A stretch of DNA of 64,000 nt from Litorivicinus lipolyticus (GCF_009650135.1 NZ_CP045871.1:1550001-1614000), one strand, 5' to 3'; positions 11,302-20,492 are shown, counted from the stretch's first letter. Notes: generated from the letters alone by a model not told the origin. Made by a program: numbers and translations.

Positions 11302-12090
11302 ATGCACGAAATTGAACGACACAGAATCATAAAAGCCGAGACTACATCTCGACCTGTTGTCACCGTCGGCTACTTGGTCGAATTGCTCGGAGCCTCGGAG
11401 GCCACCATTCGGCGCGACATCGCCTACTTACATAAAGAAGGCTTGTTAAGGCGAGTACGCGGCGGGGCCGAAGCACTGCGGCCACCGACGACAACGAATC
11501 TTGCGGGCCGACCATTTTCGGTGACACAGGCCATAAACGCCAAGATTAAGCGCGGCATCGCCAAACAGGCCGCGACACTGTGTACCGAGGGCGATTCGAT
11601 CATCATCGGCGGCGGCAGTACCGCTTTTATGATGGCGGAGCATATACGAGACAGGCGATTGCAAGTCATGACCAACTCCTTTGTCATCGCGGAGTACTTG
11701 GTCAAAAACAGCAATTGCACGGTGACCCTTCCGGCTGGAAAGGTATATCGAGATCAAAACCTGATCTTGAGTCCTTTTGACCAGGATGGCTCCTTCGGGT
11801 TTTACGCGTCGAAAATCTTCTTTGGCGCACAAGGTATTGGGCCTTTGGGCGTGGTCGAAACCGACCCCCAAATTGCCCAGGGAACGACTCGTTTGCTTCG
11901 TCAAGCTGAGCGAAGAGTCCTTCTGATAGACAGCTCCAAATTTAGCCAGCGAAGTAGTCTTATCGTGAGCCAGCTGGCGGACTTGGATGTTGTGATCACA
12001 GACGCCGGCGCAGATAAAAGCGCGCGCGCCTTGATCCAAGAGCACGGTTGCCAACTGATCATCACCGATGATCAGGCAACCGAAAACTAG
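11302..12090 (+). CDS. rhaR: DeoR-family regulator of rhamnose catabolism
   Basis: The N-terminal helix-turn-helix is of the DeoR type (VTVGYLVELLGASEATIRRD, then LLRRVRGGAEAL). A DeoR sensor domain with GDSIIIGGGSTAFMMAEHI (phosphosugar-binding GGG loop) and a C-terminal VITDAGAD segment follows. ATG at 11302 is preferred over 11272 because a GAGAGG site precedes it and the protein then begins MHEIERHRII, the usual start in this family. It heads the rightward rha operon and diverges from rhaD. It is expected to repress until a rhamnose-derived sugar phosphate binds (inference). Confidence 0.88.
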   Translation: MHEIERHRIIKAETTSRPVVTVGYLVELLGASEATIRRDIAYLHKEGLLRRVRGGAEALRPPTTTNLAGRPFSVTQAINAKIKRGIAKQAATLCTEGDSIIIGGGSTAFMMAEHIRDRRLQVMTNSFVIAEYLVKNSNCTVTLPAGKVYRDQNLILSPFDQDGSFGFYASKIFFGAQGIGPLGVVETDPQIAQGTTRLLRQAERRVLLIDSSKFSQRSSLIVSQLADLDVVITDAGADKSARALIQEHGCQLIITDDQATEN

Positions 12091-12150
12091 AGACTCGGCT
12101 TCGCCAGAGGGTCTCGGACAACAAAAATAAGGTTGATGGAGATCACTACC

Positions 12151-13146
12151 ATGGCATTAAAAAAAATACTGGCATCTGCAATTGTTGCTACCGGCCTAGC
12201 GACCGCTGGCGTTGCACAAGCTGATGACGTTCGCATTGGCCTCGTCGTCAAAGCATTGGGAATCGGCTTTTTCGAAGCCGCTGCAGAGGGTGCCGAAGAA
12301 GCCGCAAAGGAACTGGGCGGCGTCGAAGTCATCTACACAGGGCCAACCACCACGACAGCGGAAGGTCAAATTGAGGTAATCAATTCATTAATAGCACAGC
12401 GTGTAGACGCCATTGCAGTATCCGCTAACGACACGGACGCTCTGGTGCCGACGCTGAAAAAAGCACAGCAACGGGGCATCAAAGTTATCTCGTGGGATTC
12501 TGGAGTCGCTGTTGAAGGACGCAGTGTGCACTTGAACCCGTCTAGCAATGCTTTAATCGGCGAAATGAACATCAAACTTGCTGATGAAGCTGTGAAAGCA
12601 ACGGGTTCATCGAATGGCCAGATCGCCATTTTGAGTGCAACCCCAACGTCTACAAACCAGAATATCTGGATTGAAGAGATGAAAAAAGTTCTGCCGAACT
12701 ACAGCAATCTAGAACTGGTCACTACTGTCTACGGTGATGACTTAGCAGATAAGAGCTATCGCGAAACTCAAGGTCTACTCAAGTCCTACCCCAATCTGAA
12801 AGCCATTGTGGCACCGACCTCGGTGGGTATTGTTGCCGCCGCCCAAGCGGTCCAAGACGCGGGCAAGATTGGACAGGTCTTTGTAACTGGATTAGGACTA
12901 CCCTCAGAACTTGCGGGCCACGTTGATTCTGGGGCGGTGAAAAGCTTCGCGATCTGGAATCCGATTGATCTCGGCTACGCCGCAACGATGATTTCTTACA
13001 ACCTAGTCAAAGGCAATGCGACCGCAACCGAGGTCAGCATGGGGCGCATGGGTAGCGCCATGCTAGACAGCGACGGCAGCGCCGCGATGGCAGAACCCTT
13101 TATCTATAACGCGTCAAACGTCAAAGAGTTCGCCGAAATATTTTAA
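12151..13146 (+). CDS. rhaS: Rhamnose ABC transporter, periplasmic binding protein
   Basis: This 331-residue class B periplasmic sugar-binding protein has a signal peptide (MALKKILASAIVATGLATAGVAQA). The mature part follows the RbsB/XylF fold: RIGLVVKALGIGFFEAAAEG, VDAIAVSANDTDALVP, KVISWDSGV and a C-terminal hinge with GLGLPSELAGHVDSG. ATG at 12151 is preceded by GGAG with correct spacing; the codons just upstream are probably leader. It is the solute receptor for the RhaTPQ importer encoded downstream. A strong hairpin follows the stop, suiting high expression of the binding protein relative to the membrane components. Confidence 0.93.
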   Translation: MALKKILASAIVATGLATAGVAQADDVRIGLVVKALGIGFFEAAAEGAEEAAKELGGVEVIYTGPTTTTAEGQIEVINSLIAQRVDAIAVSANDTDALVPTLKKAQQRGIKVISWDSGVAVEGRSVHLNPSSNALIGEMNIKLADEAVKATGSSNGQIAILSATPTSTNQNIWIEEMKKVLPNYSNLELVTTVYGDDLADKSYRETQGLLKSYPNLKAIVAPTSVGIVAAAQAVQDAGKIGQVFVTGLGLPSELAGHVDSGAVKSFAIWNPIDLGYAATMISYNLVKGNATATEVSMGRMGSAMLDSDGSAAMAEPFIYNASNVKEFAEIF

Positions 13147-13165
13147 GCGTTTCTGCGCACTCGCG

Positions 13166-13198
13166 TTTAGCTGGAAGCAATCCTTGCTTTCAGCTAAA
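13166..13198 (+). terminator. Intercistronic hairpin between rhaS and rhaT
   Basis: A 15-bp stem (TTTAGCTGGAAGCAA paired with its near-perfect complement, one G-T pair) closes a 3-nt loop 20 bp after the rhaS stop and 36 bp before rhaT. It has no U run and more likely protects rhaS mRNA or attenuates read-through than ends transcription fully. Confidence 0.65.
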
Positions 13199-13233
13199 TC
13201 TCATTTATTGAAGCGACAACAAAAGAATAATTT

Positions 13234-14742
13234 ATGTCTGTGACTAAACCTTTGGTGTCCCTGCGCGGGATTTCAAAATTTTTCCCCGGTGTTAAAGCGT
13301 TGGATCGCGTTGAACTGGACCTTTACCCCGGTGAAGTGGTGGCACTGGTCGGCGAGAACGGGGCTGGAAAGTCCACGCTGGTCAAGATTCTTACGGGCAT
13401 CTATCAACCCGATGCCGGCCATATTGAATATGACGGGGCGGCCGTCCGTTTGAGTACGCCCGACAAAGCTCGGGCACTCGGTATCACCGCGATCCATCAA
13501 GAAACCGTGTTGTTCGATGAACTTTCAGTCACCGAGAACATATTCGTCGGGCAATACATTAAGCACGGCGTATTCGGCAACCTCGATTGGCGATCCATGC
13601 ACAGCAAAGCGGCCAAAATCTTAGCCGACATCGAAGCACCAATCAGCCCCGACACCTTGCTACGCGATTTAAGCATTGGGCAGCGCCACATGGTGGCTAT
13701 TGCACGCGCACTCTCTTTTGACGCCCGAATAGTCGTATTGGACGAGCCTACAGCCGCACTTTCCCAACATGAGATTCAAGAGCTTTACGCGATCGTCGAA
13801 CGACTGAAGAATCAGGGTTGCGCGATTATGTTTATTTCACACAAGTTTGATGAAATCTTCCGAATTTCCGATCGCTACACCGTATTCCGGGACGGCACGT
13901 TCGTTGAGCAGGGCTTAATACGAGACATCAACGAAAGCCGGCTCATCAAATTAATGGTCGGCCGCAATGTTGATCAGCTATTTCCAAAGAAAACCATCGA
14001 TTTGGGCCCGCCTGTTTTATCAGTCGAGAACTACTCGCATCCGACCGAATTCGACTCAATTAGCTTCACCCTCCGCAAAGGGGAAATTCTGGGCTTTTAC
14101 GGGTTGGTCGGTGCCGGTCGCACTGAACTGATGCAATCCATTTTTGGGGTAACCCAATTGGCATCCGGCACCATCCGCATTCATGGACAGGTGATCGACG
14201 TGACATCACCGCAGTCAGCCATTGCGCAAGGTATTGTGTATGTTCCTGAGGAGCGTCAAGCGCAAGGCGCTGTCATCGATTTACCGATCGTAGAAAACAT
14301 CTCATTGCCGCAGCTGAAAACCGTCAGCCGCGCAGGATTCATCGACAACACCGCGGAGTACGAGTTGGCAGAGGTGTATGCCACGCGGTTGAGGGTCAAA
14401 GCGCCCAACTGGTATGAGACCGTCGAAAATTTATCGGGCGGAAACCAGCAAAAAGTCGTCATCGCAAAATGGCTAGCCACTAAACCCTCGGTCGTGATTC
14501 TAGACGAACCGACTAAAGGCATTGACATCGGTTCCAAGGCTGCCGTCCACGAGTTCATGAGCGAGCTGGTCGAGCAAGGGCTCTCGGTGATTATGGTGTC
14601 CTCGGAGCTACCAGAAGTTATGGGCATGTCGGACCGAATCGTGGTGATGCACGAGGGACTATGTGCATTGGAGCTGGAACGCGCTGATTTTTCAGCCGAA
14701 CGTATTGTTGCCGCAGCGAGCGGTGGGAGTCACTCACTATGA
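13234..14742 (+). CDS. rhaT: Rhamnose ABC transporter, ATP-binding protein (two ABC domains)
   Basis: This 502-residue protein holds two ABC ATPase domains, as in RbsA/XylG. The first has Walker A GENGAGKST, signature LSIGQRHM and VVLDEPTAAL. The second has a degenerate P-loop (GLVGAGRTEL), signature LSGGNQQK and VILDEPTKGID. It powers uptake of rhamnose bound by RhaS through RhaP and RhaQ. Its stop overlaps the rhaP start (ATGA). The symbol follows rhizobial usage and is not the H+-symporter RhaT of E. coli. Confidence 0.93.
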   Translation: MSVTKPLVSLRGISKFFPGVKALDRVELDLYPGEVVALVGENGAGKSTLVKILTGIYQPDAGHIEYDGAAVRLSTPDKARALGITAIHQETVLFDELSVTENIFVGQYIKHGVFGNLDWRSMHSKAAKILADIEAPISPDTLLRDLSIGQRHMVAIARALSFDARIVVLDEPTAALSQHEIQELYAIVERLKNQGCAIMFISHKFDEIFRISDRYTVFRDGTFVEQGLIRDINESRLIKLMVGRNVDQLFPKKTIDLGPPVLSVENYSHPTEFDSISFTLRKGEILGFYGLVGAGRTELMQSIFGVTQLASGTIRIHGQVIDVTSPQSAIAQGIVYVPEERQAQGAVIDLPIVENISLPQLKTVSRAGFIDNTAEYELAEVYATRLRVKAPNWYETVENLSGGNQQKVVIAKWLATKPSVVILDEPTKGIDIGSKAAVHEFMSELVEQGLSVIMVSSELPEVMGMSDRIVVMHEGLCALELERADFSAERIVAAASGGSHSL

Positions 14743-15722
14743 ATGCGCTGTTTAAACGCCGCGAAACGCTTCTAGCCATTGTTATCATCGCAATGGTCGC
14801 AGCAATCGCCACCGTCACCCCGGAATTTATCGCCCCCTCGAACTTGTTGGCGGCGTATACCGACACCTCGATTCTGATTATTTTGGCGATGGGCCAAATG
14901 TTGGTCATCGTGACGCGGGCCATCGACCTCTCCGTTGCCGCCACGGTCGCGCTGACCGGCATGGTGATGGCCATGGTCAACACGCAAATGCCAGAGCTTC
15001 CTCTGATTGCACTGTTACCGCTCGGAATCGCTCTCGGCCTTGTGCTGGGTCTCGTTAATGGCTTGCTGGTCTGGAAACTCGGTATCCCTGCCATCGTCGT
15101 GACCCTCGGCACCATGAGTATTTACCGCGGGCTTGTATTCTTGATAAGCGATGGAGCGTGGGTCAATGCACACGAAATGACCGCCAGCTTTATCGACCTG
15201 CCGCGATCGAGCTTTTTGGGCATCCAGGGCTTTGCTTGGGTATCTATACTGGTTATCGCCTTGACCTATGTATTCGTCAACAAGCGCCAGGTCGGACGTG
15301 AGCTGTTTGCAGCGGGCAACAACCCCACCGCTGCGTTTTACACAGGCATTGATGTTGGCCGCAGCCAATTTATAGCGTTTGCCGTGTCAGGCATGCTCGC
15401 CGGTGTCTGCGGCTACCTCTGGGTCGCGCGCTATGCCGTTGCCTACGTCGATGTTGCACTGGGTTTCGAACTTCAAGTAATCGCAGCCTGCGTGATTGGT
15501 GGCGTCAGCATTGCCGGCGGCATAGCGTCTGTGACGGGCTGTTTATTGGGCGCGCTCTTTTTGGGCGTGATCAACAACGCCCTTCCCGTCATTGACGTGT
15601 CCCCGTTTTGGCAAATGGCCATTTCCGGCGCGGTCATCGTAATCGCCGTTGTCGCTAACACTCATGCAGAACGGAAGTCGGGCCGAATTATTCTCCGATC
15701 GGCTGTAGTAGGTAACCACTAA
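14739..15722 (+). CDS. rhaP: Rhamnose ABC transporter permease
   Basis: This 327-residue BPD_transp_2-family permease has about eight to ten membrane segments. It carries the family loop GNNPTAAFYTGIDVGR and the GGVSIAGG segment near the C-terminus, which contact the ATPase. It overlaps rhaT by 4 bp and its stop overlaps the rhaQ start. Paired with RhaQ, it would form the membrane channel of the importer. Confidence 0.92.
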   Translation: MNALFKRRETLLAIVIIAMVAAIATVTPEFIAPSNLLAAYTDTSILIILAMGQMLVIVTRAIDLSVAATVALTGMVMAMVNTQMPELPLIALLPLGIALGLVLGLVNGLLVWKLGIPAIVVTLGTMSIYRGLVFLISDGAWVNAHEMTASFIDLPRSSFLGIQGFAWVSILVIALTYVFVNKRQVGRELFAAGNNPTAAFYTGIDVGRSQFIAFAVSGMLAGVCGYLWVARYAVAYVDVALGFELQVIAACVIGGVSIAGGIASVTGCLLGALFLGVINNALPVIDVSPFWQMAISGAVIVIAVVANTHAERKSGRIILRSAVVGNH

Positions 15723-16720
15723 TGCACACGTCCAGCGACACACGAAAAAAGCTATCGCAGCACCCTATCTTCGCCAAGCTGAAGAGCTGGGAATCTTTTT
15801 TGATATTCATGACCGCGGGGGTTTTTATCGCGAACTCGCTCGCATCTCCCTACTTTTTAGACCCCTGGAACCTGTCAGACGCGACCTTCAATTTCACTGA
15901 AAAGGCCATCGTTGCCTTGCCCCTAGCGCTGCTAATTATTTGTCGAGAAATTGATCTTTCGATTGCATCAATTATTGCACTGGCGTCGGTAACGATGGGG
16001 TTTTGTGCCGAAGCTGGACTGGGCACACCATGGATTGTGCTGGCCGGACTAACCACGGGCGCGTTGTGTGGCGCATTTAATGGCTGGCTGGTTACACGCT
16101 TTGACATTCCGTCGATCGTCGTGACTATTGGCACCATGAGCCTATTTCGCGGCCTTACCTATGTTTTGCTGGGCGACACGGCGCTCAAAAACTACCCGGC
16201 CGAGTTTGATTTCTTTGGTCAGGGGTACGTCTATTCGGTACTCAGCTTTGAGTTTTCGTTGTTCATGCTGTTGGCGGTGGTTTTTTACCTGCTGCTGCAT
16301 CGTTCAACCTTTGGTCGTCGAACTTATGCCATTGGCAATAACCCCACGGCCGCTTTTTATTCCGGCGTCAATGTCGCCAGGCACAAGATGACCCTCTTTA
16401 TCTTGGTAGGTCTGTTCTGCGGTATTGCGTCCGTGATGCTGACATCGCGGCTGGGCAGTACCCGGCCGACCATCGCACTGGGCTGGGAGCTCAGCATTAT
16501 TACCATGGTGGTACTGGGCGGGGTCAATATTCTTGGCGGTTCCGGCTCCATTAGTGGCGTCATTATTGCCGTATTCCTGATGGGGCTGGTGACCTTTGGC
16601 TTGGGTTTATTAAACGTACCCGGCATCGTGATGTCGATCATTATTGGGGCCATGCTGATTGGTGTAATCGCGGCGCCAATTCTTCTAAAACGAATGAGAC
16701 TTGGGGCTGGACGAGCATGA
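15722..16720 (+). CDS. rhaQ: Rhamnose ABC transporter permease
   Basis: This 332-residue permease is paralogous to RhaP. Shared motifs include ICREIDLSIASIIALASV, GNNPTAAFYSGVNVAR and GGVNILGGSGSISG. A longer hydrophilic N-terminus precedes the first membrane segment. The gene begins in the rhaP stop (TAATG) and ends overlapping the mutarotase gene, so translation is coupled through the operon. Confidence 0.92.
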   Translation: MHTSSDTRKKLSQHPIFAKLKSWESFLIFMTAGVFIANSLASPYFLDPWNLSDATFNFTEKAIVALPLALLIICREIDLSIASIIALASVTMGFCAEAGLGTPWIVLAGLTTGALCGAFNGWLVTRFDIPSIVVTIGTMSLFRGLTYVLLGDTALKNYPAEFDFFGQGYVYSVLSFEFSLFMLLAVVFYLLLHRSTFGRRTYAIGNNPTAAFYSGVNVARHKMTLFILVGLFCGIASVMLTSRLGSTRPTIALGWELSIITMVVLGGVNILGGSGSISGVIIAVFLMGLVTFGLGLLNVPGIVMSIIIGAMLIGVIAAPILLKRMRLGAGRA

Positions 16721-17034
16721 AACGTGACGCATTCGTTATGTACCTGAACCCGGGCATGAGTGAAGAATACCAAGCCCGGCACGATGACATCTGGCCGGCG
16801 CTGGTGTCTGCACTGCATAAACACGGCGTTTCTGATTATTTCATTTTTATAGAACCGCAAACCCATCAACTATTCGCGACCTATTGCATCACCGACAATT
16901 TCGACGCTGATGCCCTGCGCGCAGAGCCAATCATGCAGACGTGGTGGCAAAGCATGGCGCCATTGATGGCAACCAAACCTAATTCCAATGAACCCAGCTC
17001 TGTCGCGCTGCTGCCTGTATTTCACATGCTATGA
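16717..17034 (+). CDS. rhaM: L-rhamnose mutarotase
   Basis: The 105-residue product matches the RhaM/RhaU family in length and motifs: it starts with an FVMYLNPGMSEEYQARHDDIW pattern containing the active-site Tyr and His, has SDYFIFIEP in the middle, and WWQSMAPLM toward the end. It interconverts anomers of L-rhamnose and so speeds entry into RhaI. It sits between rhaQ and rhaK with 4-bp overlaps on both sides, the position called rhaU in rhizobia. Confidence 0.93.
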   Translation: MKRDAFVMYLNPGMSEEYQARHDDIWPALVSALHKHGVSDYFIFIEPQTHQLFATYCITDNFDADALRAEPIMQTWWQSMAPLMATKPNSNEPSSVALLPVFHML

Positions 17035-18434
17035 AGAACACTGACGCGATTATTGTGTTCGACATCGGAAAGACCAACGCCAAGCTCAGCGCCTTGAGCC
17101 TTGACGGTGGCGCATCCCTCTATTCACAGCGGACTCCCAACAAACCGACGCTAGGCGGTCTTTACCCGCATGCCAACGTTGATAGTCTGTGGGACTGGTT
17201 TTGTGAACAATGCTGTATCTGTGCGAAGCATTTCCATGTCCGTGCCATCAGCATTACTACCCATGGTGCGACGATCGCATGCGTCAACAACGATGGACTG
17301 ACTCTGCCAATCATGGATTATGAGTGGGCCGGATGCGAATCAGTCAGCGAATCTTACAACCGGGTCCGGCCGAGCTACGACGAGACGCTGTCACCATCCC
17401 TGCCGGGAGGGTTGAATGTCGGAAAACAGCTGTTTTGGCTCCACCGACATCACCCCGACGCGTTCGCCGCGACCGAGATGGTCCTGACATACCCACAATA
17501 TTGGGCATGGCGAATAACGGGCGTCGGCGTCAGTGAACGCACGTCACTGGGGTGTCACACGGACCTGTGGCGGCCCGTTGATGGACAGTTTTCTAGCTTG
17601 GTCAGCACAATGAACTGGGCCCCAAAATTCCCACCGATTCAACCGACCGGTCAGGTCTTGGGTCCCATCACCTCGGAATTCGCAAATACCACCGGACTTC
17701 CAGCTGACTGTGAAGTCGTCAACGGCATTCACGACAGTAATGCGTCGTTGGTTCCCTACCTTATGGACACAGACCCGCCATTTACCGTCGTTTCAACTGG
17801 AACATGGGTCGTCATGGCAAGCGTCGGCGCCAAACATTCGGACTTGGATGAAGATTTCGATATGTTGGCAAACGTTAACTACCAGGGACTGGCAACGCCA
17901 AGCGCGCGATTCATGGGAGGGCGTGAATGGGAGTTACTCAGTGGAACTGAGCCGGAGACCGCTGCGGACCTGGTAAAACTAATGCAGAACCGGGTCATGG
18001 CACTCCCCTGTTTTTCCGGCCAAGGCGGTCCATTTCGGCACCAGGCAGGAACAGTCGATACCGCCGAGCATGGCGAACTCACCGAATCGGAGAAAACAAC
18101 GCTGGCCTCAATTTATGTTGCGCTAATGACTGACTATTGCCTGACACTGCTGGGTAGCGAGGGACCCATCACAATCGAGGGCAGCTTCGCTAAAAATTCG
18201 ATATTTCTAACTGCGATCGCTACATTCCGTCCCACCCAACAAGTCTTTGCCAGTATCGATAGCGCGGGAACAACACCCGGTGCTGCAAGTCTTTACCCAG
18301 AGTTTATCCCTGCCACACCCGTCAATCATCCGCCAATTACCGCTCCAGACGACCCGGACTTCAAAGCAGCACTGACTGATTACAGGTCCCGTTGGTTAAA
18401 GCGCATCCTTAGTTTTGTGGCGGGCAGTTCGTAA
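17031..18434 (+). CDS. rhaK: Rhamnulokinase, FGGY family
   Basis: This 467-residue FGGY sugar kinase would phosphorylate L-rhamnulose at C1 to give the RhaD substrate. The first ATPase-fold domain starts with VFDIGKTNAKL and includes YEWAG and PGGLNVGKQLFW. Later come the catalytic region NGIHDSNASLVPYL and the VVSTGTWVVMAS phosphate loop. The kinase is of the rhizobial RhaK group, distinct from E. coli RhaB. It is the last gene of the rhaRSTPQMK operon and overlaps rhaM by 4 bp. Confidence 0.9.
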   Translation: MKNTDAIIVFDIGKTNAKLSALSLDGGASLYSQRTPNKPTLGGLYPHANVDSLWDWFCEQCCICAKHFHVRAISITTHGATIACVNNDGLTLPIMDYEWAGCESVSESYNRVRPSYDETLSPSLPGGLNVGKQLFWLHRHHPDAFAATEMVLTYPQYWAWRITGVGVSERTSLGCHTDLWRPVDGQFSSLVSTMNWAPKFPPIQPTGQVLGPITSEFANTTGLPADCEVVNGIHDSNASLVPYLMDTDPPFTVVSTGTWVVMASVGAKHSDLDEDFDMLANVNYQGLATPSARFMGGREWELLSGTEPETAADLVKLMQNRVMALPCFSGQGGPFRHQAGTVDTAEHGELTESEKTTLASIYVALMTDYCLTLLGSEGPITIEGSFAKNSIFLTAIATFRPTQQVFASIDSAGTTPGAASLYPEFIPATPVNHPPITAPDDPDFKAALTDYRSRWLKRILSFVAGSS

Positions 18435-18498
18435 CTGGTGCACGTGCTGTTCGGCAACCAAAACCTTGCAAGGCTCGATACAGCCGCGGCCATCAAAT

Positions 18499-18522
18499 TC
18501 GAGCGCGCACTGTCCCGATAGC
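18499..18522 (+). repeat. 24-bp copy of the gluconokinase gene end
   Basis: Bases 18499-18522 are identical to 7553-7576, which encode the last residues (ERALSR), stop codon and first base after the stop of gntK. In the same frame, a reading of about 28 codons upstream ends with this peptide but does not otherwise resemble gluconokinase. This looks like a short duplicated or recombined piece, not a working gene. Confidence 0.75.
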
Positions 18523-18584
18523 CCGCACGCACCATTGCCCCGCGCTATACTGCGTTACACACTGAAATCTAAACAGGCTAGGTC

Positions 18585-19154
18585 ATGCGCAAAACTCACC
18601 CGAAATTATTCGTCGGTTTATTCGCGTCGCTCGGCGTAATCGCGCTCGGTGCGATCGCACTTTGGTGGCTGGGACCGCATCACGGGGCTGCTAGGCTGCA
18701 TCATTCAGGTGCCCACGACGAAGCCAACATGCCGGGGCTGAACGGTGTCGACATCAGCACCACCGAAATCGCCGACTTAAAAGCGCTGTTCCAACAGCAC
18801 ACCGCGCTTCGCCGCGAGGTCAAATTACTCCCCAACGGCGTCACCACGATCACTGAAACGGACGATGTACCCCTGCGGGCTGCGCTGGTCACGCATGTGA
18901 TACAGATGGTGGAGCGCTTACAGCAGCAACGAAATCCCCAGGTGATCATCCAGTCACCGACCTTGGATCAACTGTTCAGTCAGGCCGACCAGATCACCAC
19001 CCAGGTCACCCCGACCGCGACGGGTATTGCCGTAACCCAGACCTCGGACAACCCGTCCGTGGTCGCATTGCTGCACCAGCACGCCGGCGAGGTCAGTGAT
19101 ATGGCCGAGCGCGGCATGCAGGCGGTGCATGAACGCATGATGTCAACGAATTAG
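18585..19154 (+). CDS. Membrane-anchored periplasmic protein of unknown function
   Basis: This 189-residue protein has one N-terminal membrane anchor (about residues 8-29, ending WWLGPHH). A histidine-rich stretch (HHGAARLHHSGAHDE) and a helical periplasmic domain follow. It contains LVTHVIQMVERLQQ, a DQLFSQADQI segment and a final TSDNPSVVALLHQHAGEVSDM part. I recall similar conserved blocks in small proteobacterial periplasmic proteins of unknown role. The His-rich linker could bind metal (inference). It stands alone between the rha operon and the IS remnant. Confidence 0.65.
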   Translation: MRKTHPKLFVGLFASLGVIALGAIALWWLGPHHGAARLHHSGAHDEANMPGLNGVDISTTEIADLKALFQQHTALRREVKLLPNGVTTITETDDVPLRAALVTHVIQMVERLQQQRNPQVIIQSPTLDQLFSQADQITTQVTPTATGIAVTQTSDNPSVVALLHQHAGEVSDMAERGMQAVHERMMSTN

Positions 19155-19217
19155 CCGACCTTGAAGGTCGAATAGCCGCGCGTTGTGCGGTACGAATACG
19201 AAAGCTCGATACAGATA

Positions 19218-19244
19218 CAAAAAAGCCCCTGAAAATCAGAGGCT
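19218..19244 (-). terminator. Intrinsic terminator linked to a tRNA-Ser 3' end remnant
   Basis: Read leftward, AGCCTCTG-ATTTT-CAGGGGCT (one mismatch) is followed by a run of six T. It lies immediately after the tRNA-Ser-like 3' end at 19254-19268, in the same relation as the terminator of the intact tRNA-Ser at 30057. It is probably the original terminator of that tRNA locus (inference). Confidence 0.65.
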
Positions 19245-19253
19245 TAATCGTTA

Positions 19254-19268
19254 TGTTTGGCGGAGAGA
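19254..19268 (-). repeat. 15-bp copy of the tRNA-Ser 3' end (candidate attachment-site half)
   Basis: TGTTTGGCGGAGAGA is identical to 30053-30067, which covers the CCA end, discriminator and last acceptor bases of tRNA-Ser(GGA) plus four flanking bases. The orientation is the same. The rest of the tRNA is absent here. Such a direct repeat of a tRNA 3' end is what integration at that tRNA leaves behind. Confidence 0.55.
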
Positions 19269-19334
19269 AAGTCCGCCTTATTTATATCTATGACTTTCCA
19301 TAAACGTCCACAAAATTCCTCAAAGCCCAGTTAA

Positions 19335-19748
<414 letters not shown>

Positions 19749-19835
19749 GGCGTGGCGACGGGCTCTCATGCCCGGCAACGCAGCAACTCGCGGCACTGTG
19801 GCGGAGCAGGTATCACCCGCACAGGCCGCTGGCGC

Positions 19836-20471
19836 CTAGGTTAAACGAAGACGAGCAAGCCCGCCGCGAATATGACGATCCATAAGCAGGCCAGCCAGGT
19901 CAGGATCTTGATGGTTAAGTGCTCGCAAAATCATCGCGTGCTCGGCGCTGGACTCGCCTAAGTTGGCGGCGTCGACCAGACCTCGGCTTCGAAATAGCAG
20001 CGACTCCTTCATCACCGTTTCTATCATGGACACCAAGCGGGGCGATGCAGACGCGCGGTGAATCGCGCGGTGAAACTGAATATTTAACTGATAATACTCG
20101 CTGAACATCTGACGATCCGATGCAGCACACATTTGCTCATGCAATTCGGTCAAGCCCTGGAGCCCGTCAGCGGACAGTCTAGTGGCGGCCAAGTAAGCGG
20201 CGCGGCCTTCCAACATTGAACGTATTTCGTAAATTTCACCCACCTCGCTGAGCTGTAAGTCGCGCACCACAATACTGCGCGCGCTCAATCGTTGAAGCAG
20301 GCCATCGGCTAACAAGTCTTTAATCGCATCGCGAATAGGCGCCCGCGACATGCCCAAACGTTCAGCAAGGTCCCGCTCAGTGACTTTTTCACCTGTGGTA
20401 ATCGCACCATCAATAATCAAGGCTTCAATCATATTTCGCGCTCGCAAGCCGAGCGACGCTAACCCACCCAT
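19836..20471 (-). CDS. GntR/FCD regulator of the adjacent TRAP-CoA pathway
   Basis: The 211-residue product has an N-terminal winged helix (VTERDLAERLGMSRAPIRDAI) and a C-terminal FCD domain (SEYYQLNIQFHRAIH, AEHAMILRAL) with metal-site residues. ATG at 20471 is chosen over the upstream open frame because a strong AGGAGG site precedes it and the protein then has normal FCD-regulator length. It diverges from dctP. A perfect 14-bp palindrome (20619-20632) and a related sequence (20483-20492) lie in the gap and are likely its operators. Confidence 0.87.
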   Translation of the reverse strand: MGGLASLGLRARNMIEALIIDGAITTGEKVTERDLAERLGMSRAPIRDAIKDLLADGLLQRLSARSIVVRDLQLSEVGEIYEIRSMLEGRAAYLAATRLSADGLQGLTELHEQMCAASDRQMFSEYYQLNIQFHRAIHRASASPRLVSMIETVMKESLLFRSRGLVDAANLGESSAEHAMILRALNHQDPDLAGLLMDRHIRGGLARLRLT

Positions 20472-20482
20472 TAACCCTCCTA

Positions 20483-20492
20483 TGGAATACCA
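20483..20492. promoter_or_regulatory. TGGAATACCA, second copy of the TRAP-locus operator core
   Basis: This 10-bp sequence differs in one base from the centre of the palindrome at 20619-20632 (TGGTATACCA). It lies just upstream of the GntR gene's ribosome site, a place where binding would give autorepression (inference). Confidence 0.35.

Noticed and set aside
12133..12150. Upstream TTG/ATG starts for rhaS
   Set aside because: They would add residues before a perfect signal peptide, and the GGAG site is spaced for the ATG at 12151.
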